From Caryophanales bacterium UBA6879 (GTDB lineage: Bacteria > Bacillota_I > Bacilli_A > RFN20 > CAG-288): a DNA stretch of 58,875 nt. The position numbers and the translations under genes are program-made. The notes under the pieces are model-generated. The model ran no database searches. It saw only the letters and a list, made by a program, of their open reading frames with translations, and was not told the origin of the DNA. Of this stretch, positions 47,177-56,352 are shown piece by piece. Where the stretch lies: contig DKCH01000057.1 in the NCBI GenBank assembly GCA_002449135.1, forward strand, positions 13,954 through 72,828, given 5' to 3'. Numbering within the stretch: the first letter of the stretch is position 1; each line of letters opens with the position of its first letter.

Positions 47177-47365
47177 TTGTTAAACCTCCATCATTTCTAA
47201 AATTTGGCCCAATTAATAACAGGAATTAACTAATAATGTAAAAGTGTAAATGTTAATAAATAATAAAATTTAGTTAATTACCTCAACATCTAAGTAAGCT
47301 TTAAAAGGACTAGCCAAATAAATCCATGATGTGCGTATTTGCATGAAAAAAATACATGCCTTTAT
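47164..47365 (-). promoter_or_regulatory. Structured 5' leader of rpsB-tsf
   Basis: About 200 nt lie between the predicted start of transcription (near 47359) and the rpsB ATG. A hairpin GCATG/CATGC (47341-47359) forms the very 5' end. A long stem pairs 47221-47233 with 47270-47283 (AATTAACTAA with TTAGTTAATT, extended by AGG/CCT across a one-base bulge). Between them a weaker ACATC/GATGT pairing encloses about 36 nt. Control by protein S2 itself is a reasonable guess because rpsB operons are under such control in other bacteria; no known S2 leader consensus was tested. Confidence 0.45.
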
Positions 47366-47394
47366 AAAATATCACAATTGATATATATAATCAA
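47366..47394 (-). promoter_or_regulatory. Promoter of rpsB-tsf
   Basis: Minus-strand TTGATT (47389-47394) and TATTTT (47366-47371) are 17 bp apart. The -35 box is part of a palindrome, TTGAT-7 nt-ATCAA (47378-47394), which might be an operator or only AT-rich chance. Confidence 0.6.
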
Positions 47395-47426
47395 GAATAT
47401 AGACTATTATATATATAAACAATATA

Positions 47427-49910
47427 TTAATTTCTACCTTTTAAATCATTAATATTAGGACTTTGATTATACCATTTAGCTAAACTTGGATTTAAAGTTA
47501 AATAAGACCAATCATTAAATCCTAAAAGACCAAAAGCAGCTCTTCCCATTCCAATAAGCATAGAATCAATTTTAGCCTGAGTATTATTTATATCAGTATA
47601 TGGTGAACTTTTATCTAAAGTATAAGCGTAAGGGTTTAAAGAAAATTCCTCATTAAAATATGAATTATCATAGAAAATATCAGTAGTATTTAATCCACCA
47701 CCCATTTTAAAAACAGGATTATTAATGTATTTTTTATCTCCATCAGTTTTTAAAATCTTTTCATAATCTTGCTTAATAATTTCTTTTAAAGGAAGATAGT
47801 CGTCAGTAGTAACATTGACAGATCCAACACCACCATGTAAATCAATAAATGCCTCTATATCTTGGAAAATTAAAGAAGAATAATCTAAGGAATCAAAATC
47901 TTTCCAATTATAGAATCTTGTATCACCAGTAATTGTAATTTTACTTGGATAAGAACTTAATGCAAGTTTAGAAGGATAAAGATTCTCAGAATAAATTGCT
48001 AAAATTACCATCGCAATATCCATATTATTTTCTAAATAACTTCCTTGATAATAAGTGTCAGCAGATATTGAAGCAATGCCGCTATTATAAAAGAAAGTAT
48101 TATTAATATTTACACTGCCTTTATAGTTCTTACTACCATCTGAATTATAAAAACCACTATCGTTAAATAAAGCGCTTTGTAAAGCTTTCTGATTATTTAA
48201 GTAATCTTGCTTAGAAAATGGGGTAGGATTAAGTCCAATAAATTGGTATCCTGCTGTATTAGAAAAGGTCGCATAAGTTAAAATACTTTCTGCTTTATAG
48301 CTTGTTAACTCATCAAAATCTTTAACGCGAGCAATATAATCATTAACTGTTGATTCTTTAGTTTCATTTCCTTGTTTATAAGTAATTTTTTTATTTAAAT
48401 CAACTCTATTATATTCATTAGTCCCAGTTCTAACTAAAAACTCATAGGCATTAGAAAGTAAACAATTATCTATATTAAAATTCATAGAAGAATATGAGCG
48501 AATAACATTTCTACCATTAGAAACTAAAGAATTCTTTAATGCAATATTATCTCCATCAACTTCCATTATAGTACCTGTGTATTTTAAGTTTTCCATATTG
48601 TTACCAAAATCACAGCCCTTAAAATTTACACCTTCTAATAAGATATTATTTCCCTTAATATAAAAAGCAGAATTATCTTGTCCATACAAACCAAAAACAG
48701 GCAAATTAACATTTGGATTTAAATCAGTTTCAATTGTTTTAGGAGCTCCTATAGCCATAAACATATTAGGACCTCTAAATAAATCATCATTAGTTAAAAC
48801 AGGCACAATATTTTTTTCACCATTAACAGTTACTTCTTTTTCACCTGATGGATAGACTAAATCATGAGTATTAATAACAAATCCATTACCATAAAAATCT
48901 TTACTGATTTTAATACCAGAATAAATATTAGTTTTAACAGGATAATCTGGATAAGTTTTGTTATATAAATCTAAATATTCTATATTAAAAGTTGAATCAT
49001 GAATACAAATTTCATTTTGGAAATTAAACTTCTTAGTTTCAAAATCAAAATTACCAAAAAGTTCAGTATTCTTAAGACTTTTCTTAACATATTTATCATC
49101 TTTAATATCATAAAGATTATTTAATGACTCTAAATTATTTCTTAAAATAGCAACTTCACCTTCACTAGATAAGTTAGTAGCTAACAATAAATCATTATAA
49201 TTATAAATATTTACACCATCTATAATATTAAATTCATATTCACCTTTAGTAGATTCACTAGTAGAATAAGGATAAGAATACCTAATATTAGCCTTACCAA
49301 AACCAGTATAATTTAATACATTATTAGCTAAATCAATACTTAAATTATCAGATAAATTAAATTCAATAGTATCTTTAGTAATTTTATCATTACCATAAAT
49401 TTCTAAGGAAAAAGGAAAATTTGATTTGACCTTTTTATCATCCTTGAAATCATAAAAACCTACATACTTATTATCAGTAATACCACTTTGAGAAAATTCT
49501 TTAATAGGATTAAAAATAATCGCGCCATCATTTCCATAAACAGTTGCTAAAAAGCTTTTAGAAACATTACCCTTTTCATTTGAACAAGTAACCTTAGTTT
49601 TTCCTTCAGATAATAATTCTAAATAATACGAATCACCAATTTTGCTAATTGTAGCAATTTCTGGATTAGAGCTAAACCAAACTAATGAATTATTACTTCC
49701 TAATGGATACTTTTCATTATATGAATAACTAGATTCTAATTTAATTTTCCCAGCTTTTAAAGAAAAAGCTTCATTATCTTTATAATTCCAATTAATACTA
49801 GAAATATCCTGTTCATTATTTTTAATAATAACAGTAGCAGTTACAAAAGCAAAAATAGAAATAACAAATGGAATAGTTAATAAAAATGGGATAATACTCT
49901 TTTTCATCAT
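47427..49910 (-). CDS. Surface protein with Big_2-like and beta-helix-like regions
   Basis: An 827-residue exported protein, the last gene of the surface operon. A hydrophobic N-terminal segment (residues 5-30) serves as signal or anchor. A bacterial Ig-like region (Big_2-type, about 45-125) contains VWFSSNPEIATIS and LSEGKTKVTCSN, the typical pattern. From about 330 to 560 there are alternating strands with N-rich turns (NNILLEGVNFKGCDF, DNIALKNSLVSNGRNVI, FNIDNCLLSNA), which look like a right-handed beta-helix. No catalytic motif is seen. It overlaps the permease gene with ATGA; GGAGG suits the second ATG (49907) slightly better. It is likely tethered to the membrane and exposed outside. 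Confidence 0.75.
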   Translation of the reverse strand: MMKKSIIPFLLTIPFVISIFAFVTATVIIKNNEQDISSINWNYKDNEAFSLKAGKIKLESSYSYNEKYPLGSNNSLVWFSSNPEIATISKIGDSYYLELLSEGKTKVTCSNEKGNVSKSFLATVYGNDGAIIFNPIKEFSQSGITDNKYVGFYDFKDDKKVKSNFPFSLEIYGNDKITKDTIEFNLSDNLSIDLANNVLNYTGFGKANIRYSYPYSTSESTKGEYEFNIIDGVNIYNYNDLLLATNLSSEGEVAILRNNLESLNNLYDIKDDKYVKKSLKNTELFGNFDFETKKFNFQNEICIHDSTFNIEYLDLYNKTYPDYPVKTNIYSGIKISKDFYGNGFVINTHDLVYPSGEKEVTVNGEKNIVPVLTNDDLFRGPNMFMAIGAPKTIETDLNPNVNLPVFGLYGQDNSAFYIKGNNILLEGVNFKGCDFGNNMENLKYTGTIMEVDGDNIALKNSLVSNGRNVIRSYSSMNFNIDNCLLSNAYEFLVRTGTNEYNRVDLNKKITYKQGNETKESTVNDYIARVKDFDELTSYKAESILTYATFSNTAGYQFIGLNPTPFSKQDYLNNQKALQSALFNDSGFYNSDGSKNYKGSVNINNTFFYNSGIASISADTYYQGSYLENNMDIAMVILAIYSENLYPSKLALSSYPSKITITGDTRFYNWKDFDSLDYSSLIFQDIEAFIDLHGGVGSVNVTTDDYLPLKEIIKQDYEKILKTDGDKKYINNPVFKMGGGLNTTDIFYDNSYFNEEFSLNPYAYTLDKSSPYTDINNTQAKIDSMLIGMGRAAFGLLGFNDWSYLTLNPSLAKWYNQSPNINDLKGRN

Positions 49911-51511
49911 TGACCTCCAAACTCAATAAAAGCTTTAGTTAAACGGCTTTTTATCTTAATTAAATACATTCCTAATAAAGCAATTTCTAAAAATAAAACA
50001 ACTAAATAAAATACAATATCAGTTGGAATAGATAATTTAGGAATCAAAGTAAACAAAACACCAATAAAAACAAAAATTAAAGGCAAAATTAAACTAGTAA
50101 AAGTACCAACAAAATCACTAACTTTAGACTTAACATCCGAAATAGTTGAAGTAATAAATAAAACACTTAAACCTATCAAACCTATAAAAAGTAAAAATAA
50201 CATTGCATAATAAGAAATCAAATTAGTTACAAGCAAAACTAAAACAGTAATAAAATAAGACAAAATAGAAAAACAATAAGGTACTAACATCTTAAAACAT
50301 ATTTGCTTAAGTGGACTTATTGGTAACGACTTAATAAGCTTTAAAGTATTTATTTCCTTTTTTAAAGAAGCTGAAGAATTTGAGTTAAAAATAAGTATAA
50401 AAATTAAAATCAAAAAAGTATCTAAAGCAGAAATAAAATTAGGATACAAACTTTTAATATAAGTTAAATTACCAGTGGAAAAAATTAAATGAATAGATGA
50501 AATAACAAGATAAATTAAGAATGGTTGAATACAAACTAAGAAAACGAAAGAAAAGACACCTTCATCATTTTTGAAAGTTAAACTTAATTCCTTCTTAACT
50601 AAAGCAATAGACTGAGAATTCACTCTAGATTTCCTTTTAAATAAAACAATTTCTTGTTTACTATTTTCACCACTATATAAATAATGTTTATAAAAATAAT
50701 AAAAGCATAATATAGAAATTGAAAACAAAGAGAAAATAAAAATTAGTAGCATTACCAAATTAAAAATAACATTTTCCCTAACCATTAAATCCATCATAAA
50801 ATTAATTGGAAATAAAGAACTAGAAAGATTATTAAGATACTCAATATTATTAATAGTAAATAAATTATCTAAATTAGTAGAGCGAACAACTGAAATAAAA
50901 AAATCTAAAATAACAGAATAAAAATAAGTAAGTAAAAAACCTAAACCTAAAGTCAAAACAACTAAAACAACAGGTAATCTTTTTAAATTCTCATAAATAT
51001 ATTTATAAGGCATAACTAAAAGAAGACTTATAAAAGAAATAATTAAAGAAGAAAAAATAATATTAACAAAAGCTAGAAAATAATATGATACCTGATAATT
51101 ATTAAAGTAAGCTTGTAAAAACAAAAAAGGATAAATAGCTACTATTGAAATTAAAAATATTCTTAAAGTATTAAATAAAACTTTTGAAAAAATAATAGAA
51201 GAAACAGAAATAGGTTTACTTCCCAATATTATTCTTTCTTTTTTATTACCGAAAAATATCTTGTAATACTTAACTATTGAATATAAAATCAAAAAAATGC
51301 AAAAACAAAAATAATAAATGCTAATTAATGAAGAAAATAAACCAACAATATTTCCTATTTTATTATGAAGTTGAATAAACAAATAAGTTTCTAAAAATAT
51401 AATAAAAGCTAGAGAAACTGAAAATGATAAAATCTTTAACAAACGCTTAGATAATTTAAGATTAATAAGATTAAAACTATCAAACTCTCTAACAAATAAA
51501 TCACTAAGCAT
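49907..51511 (-). CDS. ABC transporter permease (about 12 membrane segments)
   Basis: A 534-residue membrane protein, probably two sets of six segments, with a central cytosolic loop (FKRKSRVNSQSIALVKKELSL) as in large ABC-2-type exporter permeases. It is translationally linked to the ATPase gene upstream (8 bp overlap) and to the surface protein downstream (ATGA overlap). Its substrate is not known; context points to one of the secreted proteins of the operon or a surface lipid/peptide. Confidence 0.75.
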   Translation of the reverse strand: MLSDLFVREFDSFNLINLKLSKRLLKILSFSVSLAFIIFLETYLFIQLHNKIGNIVGLFSSLISIYYFCFCIFLILYSIVKYYKIFFGNKKERIILGSKPISVSSIIFSKVLFNTLRIFLISIVAIYPFLFLQAYFNNYQVSYYFLAFVNIIFSSLIISFISLLLVMPYKYIYENLKRLPVVLVVLTLGLGFLLTYFYSVILDFFISVVRSTNLDNLFTINNIEYLNNLSSSLFPINFMMDLMVRENVIFNLVMLLIFIFSLFSISILCFYYFYKHYLYSGENSKQEIVLFKRKSRVNSQSIALVKKELSLTFKNDEGVFSFVFLVCIQPFLIYLVISSIHLIFSTGNLTYIKSLYPNFISALDTFLILIFILIFNSNSSASLKKEINTLKLIKSLPISPLKQICFKMLVPYCFSILSYFITVLVLLVTNLISYYAMLFLLFIGLIGLSVLFITSTISDVKSKVSDFVGTFTSLILPLIFVFIGVLFTLIPKLSIPTDIVFYLVVLFLEIALLGMYLIKIKSRLTKAFIEFGGQ

Positions 51512-52244
51512 TTTTAGCCCCCACTACTTCAAAGAATTTATCCTCAAGAGTATTTCTAAGATTTGGATCATCTTCTAAATTTAAAATACATTTTATAACA
51601 CCATCATTAATAATTGCGACTCTACTAGCTAGTTTAGAAACTAAATCAATATTATGAGAAGCAATAAAAATACAATTACCTTGGTTTACATAATCTTTCA
51701 TCAATTTTTTAAAAAATATTAAAGTTAAAGCATCAAGTCCTAAAGTTGGTTCATCCATTATCCAAACTTTAGGATTATGAATCAAAGAAGCCATTATACA
51801 TAGCTTTTGTTTCATACCTAATGAATATTCTTTTATTACTCTATTAAGATCCATATAAGGTAATCCTAAATTCTTAGATAAGCTTTCAAGTCTTTTTTCA
51901 AAATCATCTTCAGAAACCTTATAAACAGAAGCAATAAATTCCAAATAAGATAAACCTGACATATCTTCATAAACAGTTGGTTCACTATTTAAATATGAAA
52001 ATGAACTTTTTGCTTCTATTGGTTGTTCTTTTATATCAAAACCATTGATTATTACTTTTCCAGTATTAAAAGATTTTACACCAGTTATACAATCTATTAA
52101 AGTCGATTTTCCAGCACCATTTTTACCTAAATAAGCAAATATTTCACCGCTTTTAACAATTAAAGAAACTCCTTTAATTACTTCTATTTTCCCATCGTAA
52201 GACTTATGTAAATCCTTTATCTCAATTAAATTATCTATTTCCAT
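51504..52244 (-). CDS. ABC transporter ATP-binding protein
   Basis: A 246-residue ATPase. Walker A GKNGAGKST is at 40-48, the signature is degenerate (YSLGMKQK), Walker B is VWIMDEPTLGLD and the H-loop is ASHNID. This pattern is that of exporters of the ABC-2/NatA type. It works with the permease just downstream, and its start has an AGAGGA site. It is downstream of the large surface protein, 12 bp apart. Confidence 0.92.
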   Translation of the reverse strand: MEIDNLIEIKDLHKSYDGKIEVIKGVSLIVKSGEIFAYLGKNGAGKSTLIDCITGVKSFNTGKVIINGFDIKEQPIEAKSSFSYLNSEPTVYEDMSGLSYLEFIASVYKVSEDDFEKRLESLSKNLGLPYMDLNRVIKEYSLGMKQKLCIMASLIHNPKVWIMDEPTLGLDALTLIFFKKLMKDYVNQGNCIFIASHNIDLVSKLASRVAIINDGVIKCILNLEDDPNLRNTLEDKFFEVVGAKNA

Positions 52245-52256
52245 ATTAAGTTCCTC

Positions 52257-54500
52257 TTATTTCATTTTCCAAGTTTTAGAATTTGAATCAAAAATGAATG
52301 AATAATTATTTACATGGTTAGCACCATTATTAGTATCATCTCTTACCCCTTCACCTCTAAATTTAAGTAAAGAATATGTTCCATCTTCTTGCTTTGGAAT
52401 AAATGCCCCTTGGAAATAAATATAGCTTTTACCATTTATTGAATTAAATTCGTGAGTATTATTGTTATAAGTTCCTTCAATAAAACTTCCACTTAAAGAA
52501 TCAGCCTTATTTAAATCATTAGCTTTATAAATATTATCTATATCTTCATTATCGTAAATAAATGCATATTGTTTACCATCCTTACTAGAAATTACACCAG
52601 TAATTGAATCAAAAGTCATTTCTCTATTATCAAAAGCATCCTGATTATTAGAATCTTTAGTTTTTATTATAACTTTTCCATTAGAAATTAAAGGTAATGC
52701 ATTAAACTCAGATATATTTAATCTGCGATTTTTACCATTTCCAAAAATTATATTTGCCACATTACTATCCAATGTTCTATTTGGCCCACTTAAAGCAGTT
52801 GAAGAGAACAAATCTAAATGGGATTGATTTACTAGATTTTTTAATACTTTGATATTTTTAAAATTAATATTACCAGATAATCTATAATTATGATTAAAAT
52901 TATTGTTATTTGAATTTACAAAAAATAATTCACCTTCAAAATCACAAAATGCCTCTCTTTTATCAATACTATTCCAATATTTATCACTTTGACTTTCTAA
53001 ATACATTCTGTTTTCAGCATTATTTGATTTTGTTATGTCCCAAATATTACAATACTTTAATATTTGAGTGTGGTTATAAGCCCTATTTAAAAACATTAAT
53101 CCACCAACAGATTGATATTTTTTTTCATCTATAAGATGGTTGTTAAACATAATCTTTACATTCATGCTTGGCATTGTTAAGATATCACTTATTCCTAAAT
53201 TTATCTTGCTATATTTATCAACAAATAAATAAGTATTATTCATAAAAACTAATAACTGATTTAAATTAAAGCTAGATTTATATAAATAAAATGAATAAAA
53301 AGGTGGTATATAAAAAAGATATTTTTTAGAGGTAAAATTCATCTCACCCCTTAAATTAAATTTTATGTTCCAATTTTCAAAATAAATTTTAGCATTAAAA
53401 GCTTTATATGTGACTTTTTGATTTAGCAAATAATTACCAATAAAATTTTCTTGAAGACTAGAATCAACAGAAAAATTTCTTTCAATATATGAATCTTCTT
53501 CATTTAATTTTGTTTTAATTAAAGTATTATCTAAATTGGTTGAAATTAAATTAATATCGCTAACAACTTGTCCAGATCCACCTAAAGAAATTCTTAGATG
53601 CCCTATAAGACTAGATTGATTTTTTAAAACAATATTAGCTTGTAAATAAGGCATAAAATACAAATTAAATAATGGAGTATTATTAAAATATGCTTCTGGC
53701 ATACTATCCTCATGATACATATCTAAAATAGCAAAAGGAGTTTTTAGACTAGAATTATCAGTTAAAATAATTTTCCCTCCACCAATAGAATCAGTAATTA
53801 AACCATAACTATCTAAAACTGAGTTGTTTGTCAAAATCAAATCATGTCCTTTTAAATCTAAAGTAGCATAGTTAGTAACAATATAACCTTGAGCATGAAC
53901 TTGTCCAAAATTTTTAGAGTTACTACCCCATGATTGAGAACCTGTTATACCACCAATACTTAAGTTGCCATTTAAAATAACATCATTTTCCAATTGAATT
54001 TTTGCTTCTTCTTTATTATTTGTATCTAATTTTATTGTCCAATCAGAAACTGAAAAACCATTACCTGAACTAGAATTATTTAAAACTTTTTTATTATCAT
54101 TATCACTTACTTTTTTCTCTAAGTTTCCTGAATAACCTAAACTAGTTAAATTACTTACATCAGTTAAATTAGTTGGCACTTCACTACTTCCCACAAAAGT
54201 CAAATTAGAATTAACCTTAATATCATCTTTCCCTAAAATAAGATTTTCACTTTTCCATTCTATATAATTACTACCATCAATATATTTAGGAGCATTTCTT
54301 AAACTTAAATCACTTCCTTTTTCAACATATTCAGTTTTTAATATTTGATTATTATATTTGTATTCAACTTTTAACTTATTAGTATTATTATCGTGAATAT
54401 CTAATTTATTATCATTATTAACAACAACAAAAGAAGAATAAGAAATAGATATCGTAGAAAATAAAACAATTAAGGCTTTAAAAATTTTAAACTTTTTCAT
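52257..54500 (-). CDS. Large secreted surface protein with a Flg_new-like start
   Basis: A 747-residue exported protein. A signal peptide ends in ISYSSFVVV (about 19-27), close to the SipW-type pattern. Residues 43-108 resemble the Listeria-Bacteroides (Flg_new) repeat: a VEYKYNNQILKTEYVEKGS stretch followed by NAP.. and W. After that the protein is long, Asn/Ser-rich and beta-strand-like (NLSIGGITG, LDLKGHDLILTNNSVLD, GKIILTDNSSLKT), suggestive of a beta-helix. I find no catalytic motif and no sortase LPxTG end; the C-terminus is soluble (SNSKTWKMK). It overlaps the TasA-like gene upstream with ATGA and precedes the ABC pair. Confidence 0.7.
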   Translation of the reverse strand: MKKFKIFKALIVLFSTISISYSSFVVVNNDNKLDIHDNNTNKLKVEYKYNNQILKTEYVEKGSDLSLRNAPKYIDGSNYIEWKSENLILGKDDIKVNSNLTFVGSSEVPTNLTDVSNLTSLGYSGNLEKKVSDNDNKKVLNNSSSGNGFSVSDWTIKLDTNNKEEAKIQLENDVILNGNLSIGGITGSQSWGSNSKNFGQVHAQGYIVTNYATLDLKGHDLILTNNSVLDSYGLITDSIGGGKIILTDNSSLKTPFAILDMYHEDSMPEAYFNNTPLFNLYFMPYLQANIVLKNQSSLIGHLRISLGGSGQVVSDINLISTNLDNTLIKTKLNEEDSYIERNFSVDSSLQENFIGNYLLNQKVTYKAFNAKIYFENWNIKFNLRGEMNFTSKKYLFYIPPFYSFYLYKSSFNLNQLLVFMNNTYLFVDKYSKINLGISDILTMPSMNVKIMFNNHLIDEKKYQSVGGLMFLNRAYNHTQILKYCNIWDITKSNNAENRMYLESQSDKYWNSIDKREAFCDFEGELFFVNSNNNNFNHNYRLSGNINFKNIKVLKNLVNQSHLDLFSSTALSGPNRTLDSNVANIIFGNGKNRRLNISEFNALPLISNGKVIIKTKDSNNQDAFDNREMTFDSITGVISSKDGKQYAFIYDNEDIDNIYKANDLNKADSLSGSFIEGTYNNNTHEFNSINGKSYIYFQGAFIPKQEDGTYSLLKFRGEGVRDDTNNGANHVNNYSFIFDSNSKTWKMK

Positions 54501-55111
54501 ATTTCTACCTCACTACTAACAAAATCAAAAGCTAAAGTAAATTTCCCAAGTAATAAAGAATCAATTTTAAGAAAATCAATATTAAAATTAATAGTTTCAA
54601 TATTATTTTCAACTAAATTTAAAAAGTAAGATGAATCAAATAATTCAGCTGATTTTATAGGTAAACTTAATGTAACTGAATTATTAGTATATTTTTTAAT
54701 ATCATAAAATATTATAGATTTACCATTAATATTAGTTAAACTAAAACATTTAGCATCATATAAGCTACTATCTTTAAAAATATCGTTATCTTTAGTAATA
54801 GTAATTTTAAAATATTTAAATTGATCAGCTTCTTGCTTTTGATTTTCTTCACTATTAAATTTTGTTTTGTCAAATTCAAAAGTAACATTCAGCTCTTTAT
54901 TAATAGGATTATTACCATCTTTTTCAATTCCACTATACTCTTTAAGAGTTAAAAAGGAATAACCATTATTATTTGAAATAATATTTACATCTTCAATATT
55001 TGGATTTATTTCTGTGCCTTGATAATCCATTACAAAAGCAGCAAAAGTTACACTGCAACTTAATATAGTAATAAAGGATAAAGAAAATAAAAGTATTCTA
55101 CTCCTTTTCAT
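54497..55111 (-). CDS. Second SipW-type secreted protein (TasA-like)
   Basis: A 204-residue protein with a SipW-type signal peptide: positive start, hydrophobic core and VTFAAF at residues 21-26. After cleavage about 178 residues remain, rich in beta-strand-like pattern and Asn/Asp (NNNGYSFLTL, SVTLSLPIKS). It does not show the TasA core well, so I only call it TasA-like by the signal and place. It overlaps the membrane-protein gene upstream and is linked to the next by ATGA. An AAGGAG site is present. Confidence 0.75.
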   Translation of the reverse strand: MKRSRILLFSLSFITILSCSVTFAAFVMDYQGTEINPNIEDVNIISNNNGYSFLTLKEYSGIEKDGNNPINKELNVTFEFDKTKFNSEENQKQEADQFKYFKITITKDNDIFKDSSLYDAKCFSLTNINGKSIIFYDIKKYTNNSVTLSLPIKSAELFDSSYFLNLVENNIETINFNIDFLKIDSLLLGKFTLAFDFVSSEVEI

Positions 55112-55619
55112 TTTTTACTCCTTTTTTACATATTTTAACTATTAAATAAGTTACTATCCCTATTAAAAACAAAATAACTGTAGGGATTAAAGCCAACAAA
55201 ATAACTTCACCAACAAATTTTAATGTAATTAAATAAGCATCATTCTTTAATGGTAAATATAAAATTGAACCTATTCCAAAAGAGAAGAACAAACAATAAG
55301 CAATTAAACACAAAATAGTAGTTATCCAAAAAGGACTTAAAATGTTAGTTCCTTCTTTTTTCGCTTCTATTTTTATAAAAATAAAACCAGCTATAAAAAT
55401 CGCTAAATATATTAAAATCAAACTTAAGAAAGCATAACTAGCACCATTTAAAGTAAATAATTCAAGACCTAAACTTCTAACAATACTAACAAAAAAGTGA
55501 TTTTCAAGTTGATCATAATATGAAGCATTTAAGCCAAAAGAAACTAAAATTGAAAAGATAACAAAAACTAAACTAATTGAAATTAATAAAAGATTTTTTC
55601 TATTTAAAACATCTTTCAT
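55098..55619 (-). CDS. Small multi-pass membrane protein of the surface operon
   Basis: A 173-residue protein with four or five membrane segments (about 9-28, 48-78, 95-120 and 130-160) and charged ends. I do not recognise the family. It starts with ATGA overlap with sipW and has the GGAGGTGA ribosome site, among the strongest in the window. It may help secretion or fold/hold SipW, but this is a guess from context. Confidence 0.75.
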   Translation of the reverse strand: MKDVLNRKNLLLISISLVFVIFSILVSFGLNASYYDQLENHFFVSIVRSLGLELFTLNGASYAFLSLILIYLAIFIAGFIFIKIEAKKEGTNILSPFWITTILCLIAYCLFFSFGIGSILYLPLKNDAYLITLKFVGEVILLALIPTVILFLIGIVTYLIVKICKKGVKNEKE

Positions 55620-56350
55620 TTAGTCACCTCCGTCTTTTTTAATCTTGCTCTTTTCTCTTTTTCAATTAAGCTTTCTTCCACTGAGTAAGCTATATAAGAG
55701 GAAAAAATTAGACTAACCGCAAGGATTCCATAATTAGATCTTAAGTAAAAAACAACAAATCCTAGATAAGGTATTCTAAAATTAGAATATTTTCCATTAA
55801 TCATTTCTAAATTAACTTTTATAGGATCAACTTGGTCATTAGCATCACCTTTTAAAATCAAATAATCATCATGTATTTCTACTATTCTATGAATAATATT
55901 TATTTCATTAGATTTATAAGAAACAATATCATAAAGTTTAAGATCTTCTAAGGAATTAACCTTTGTTAAAAACACAACATCATATTTATAAAGTCTATTA
56001 TTTAAGTTATTTTCGTCTATATATTTATTTTGCTTATTAACACTAGCCATAGAATTAGAAGCAATAGTTGTAAATTGGAATGGCGCTTTATAAGAAGAAG
56101 TAATTCTACTTAATAAAGAGAATCCAAACAAAACAATAACAATTCCAACTACAACATAATTAATTATGGATAAGACAATATCAAAAATAGACTTTTTTTC
56201 TTCTTTTTTAGATTCTAAAGAAATCTCATTATCCAATTCGCCTTTTTTTATTAAACTTTTTTCTTTAATAAAAGAATAAATCAAATAAGTAATAAAACAA
56301 ATAAAGAGAAAAACAAAGATTCCAAATAAAATCCAAAAAATACTATCCAT
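55616..56350 (-). CDS. sipW: SipW-type ER-like signal peptidase I
   Basis: A 244-residue membrane signal peptidase. It has an N-terminal membrane segment (1-28), a Lys/Glu-rich cytosolic loop (29-55), a second segment (55-82) and a catalytic part with Ser100 in ASNSM, His154 in IHRIV and Asp169 in KGDAND. The Ser-His-Asp layout belongs to the ER/archaeal type (S26B), which includes SipW, and differs from Ser-Lys prokaryotic peptidase. A third segment lies near 195-223. SipW cuts TasA-type signal peptides. It starts 2 bp after the TasA-like gene with no ribosome site of its own, so coupling sets its level. Confidence 0.88.
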   Translation of the reverse strand: MDSIFWILFGIFVFLFICFITYLIYSFIKEKSLIKKGELDNEISLESKKEEKKSIFDIVLSIINYVVVGIVIVLFGFSLLSRITSSYKAPFQFTTIASNSMASVNKQNKYIDENNLNNRLYKYDVVFLTKVNSLEDLKLYDIVSYKSNEINIIHRIVEIHDDYLILKGDANDQVDPIKVNLEMINGKYSNFRIPYLGFVVFYLRSNYGILAVSLIFSSYIAYSVEESLIEKEKRARLKKTEVTK

Positions 56351-56352
56351 TA

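Noticed and set aside
52910..53134. Plus-strand 74-codon open frame
   Set aside because: Antisense to a large gene with consistent coding bias; no ribosome site.
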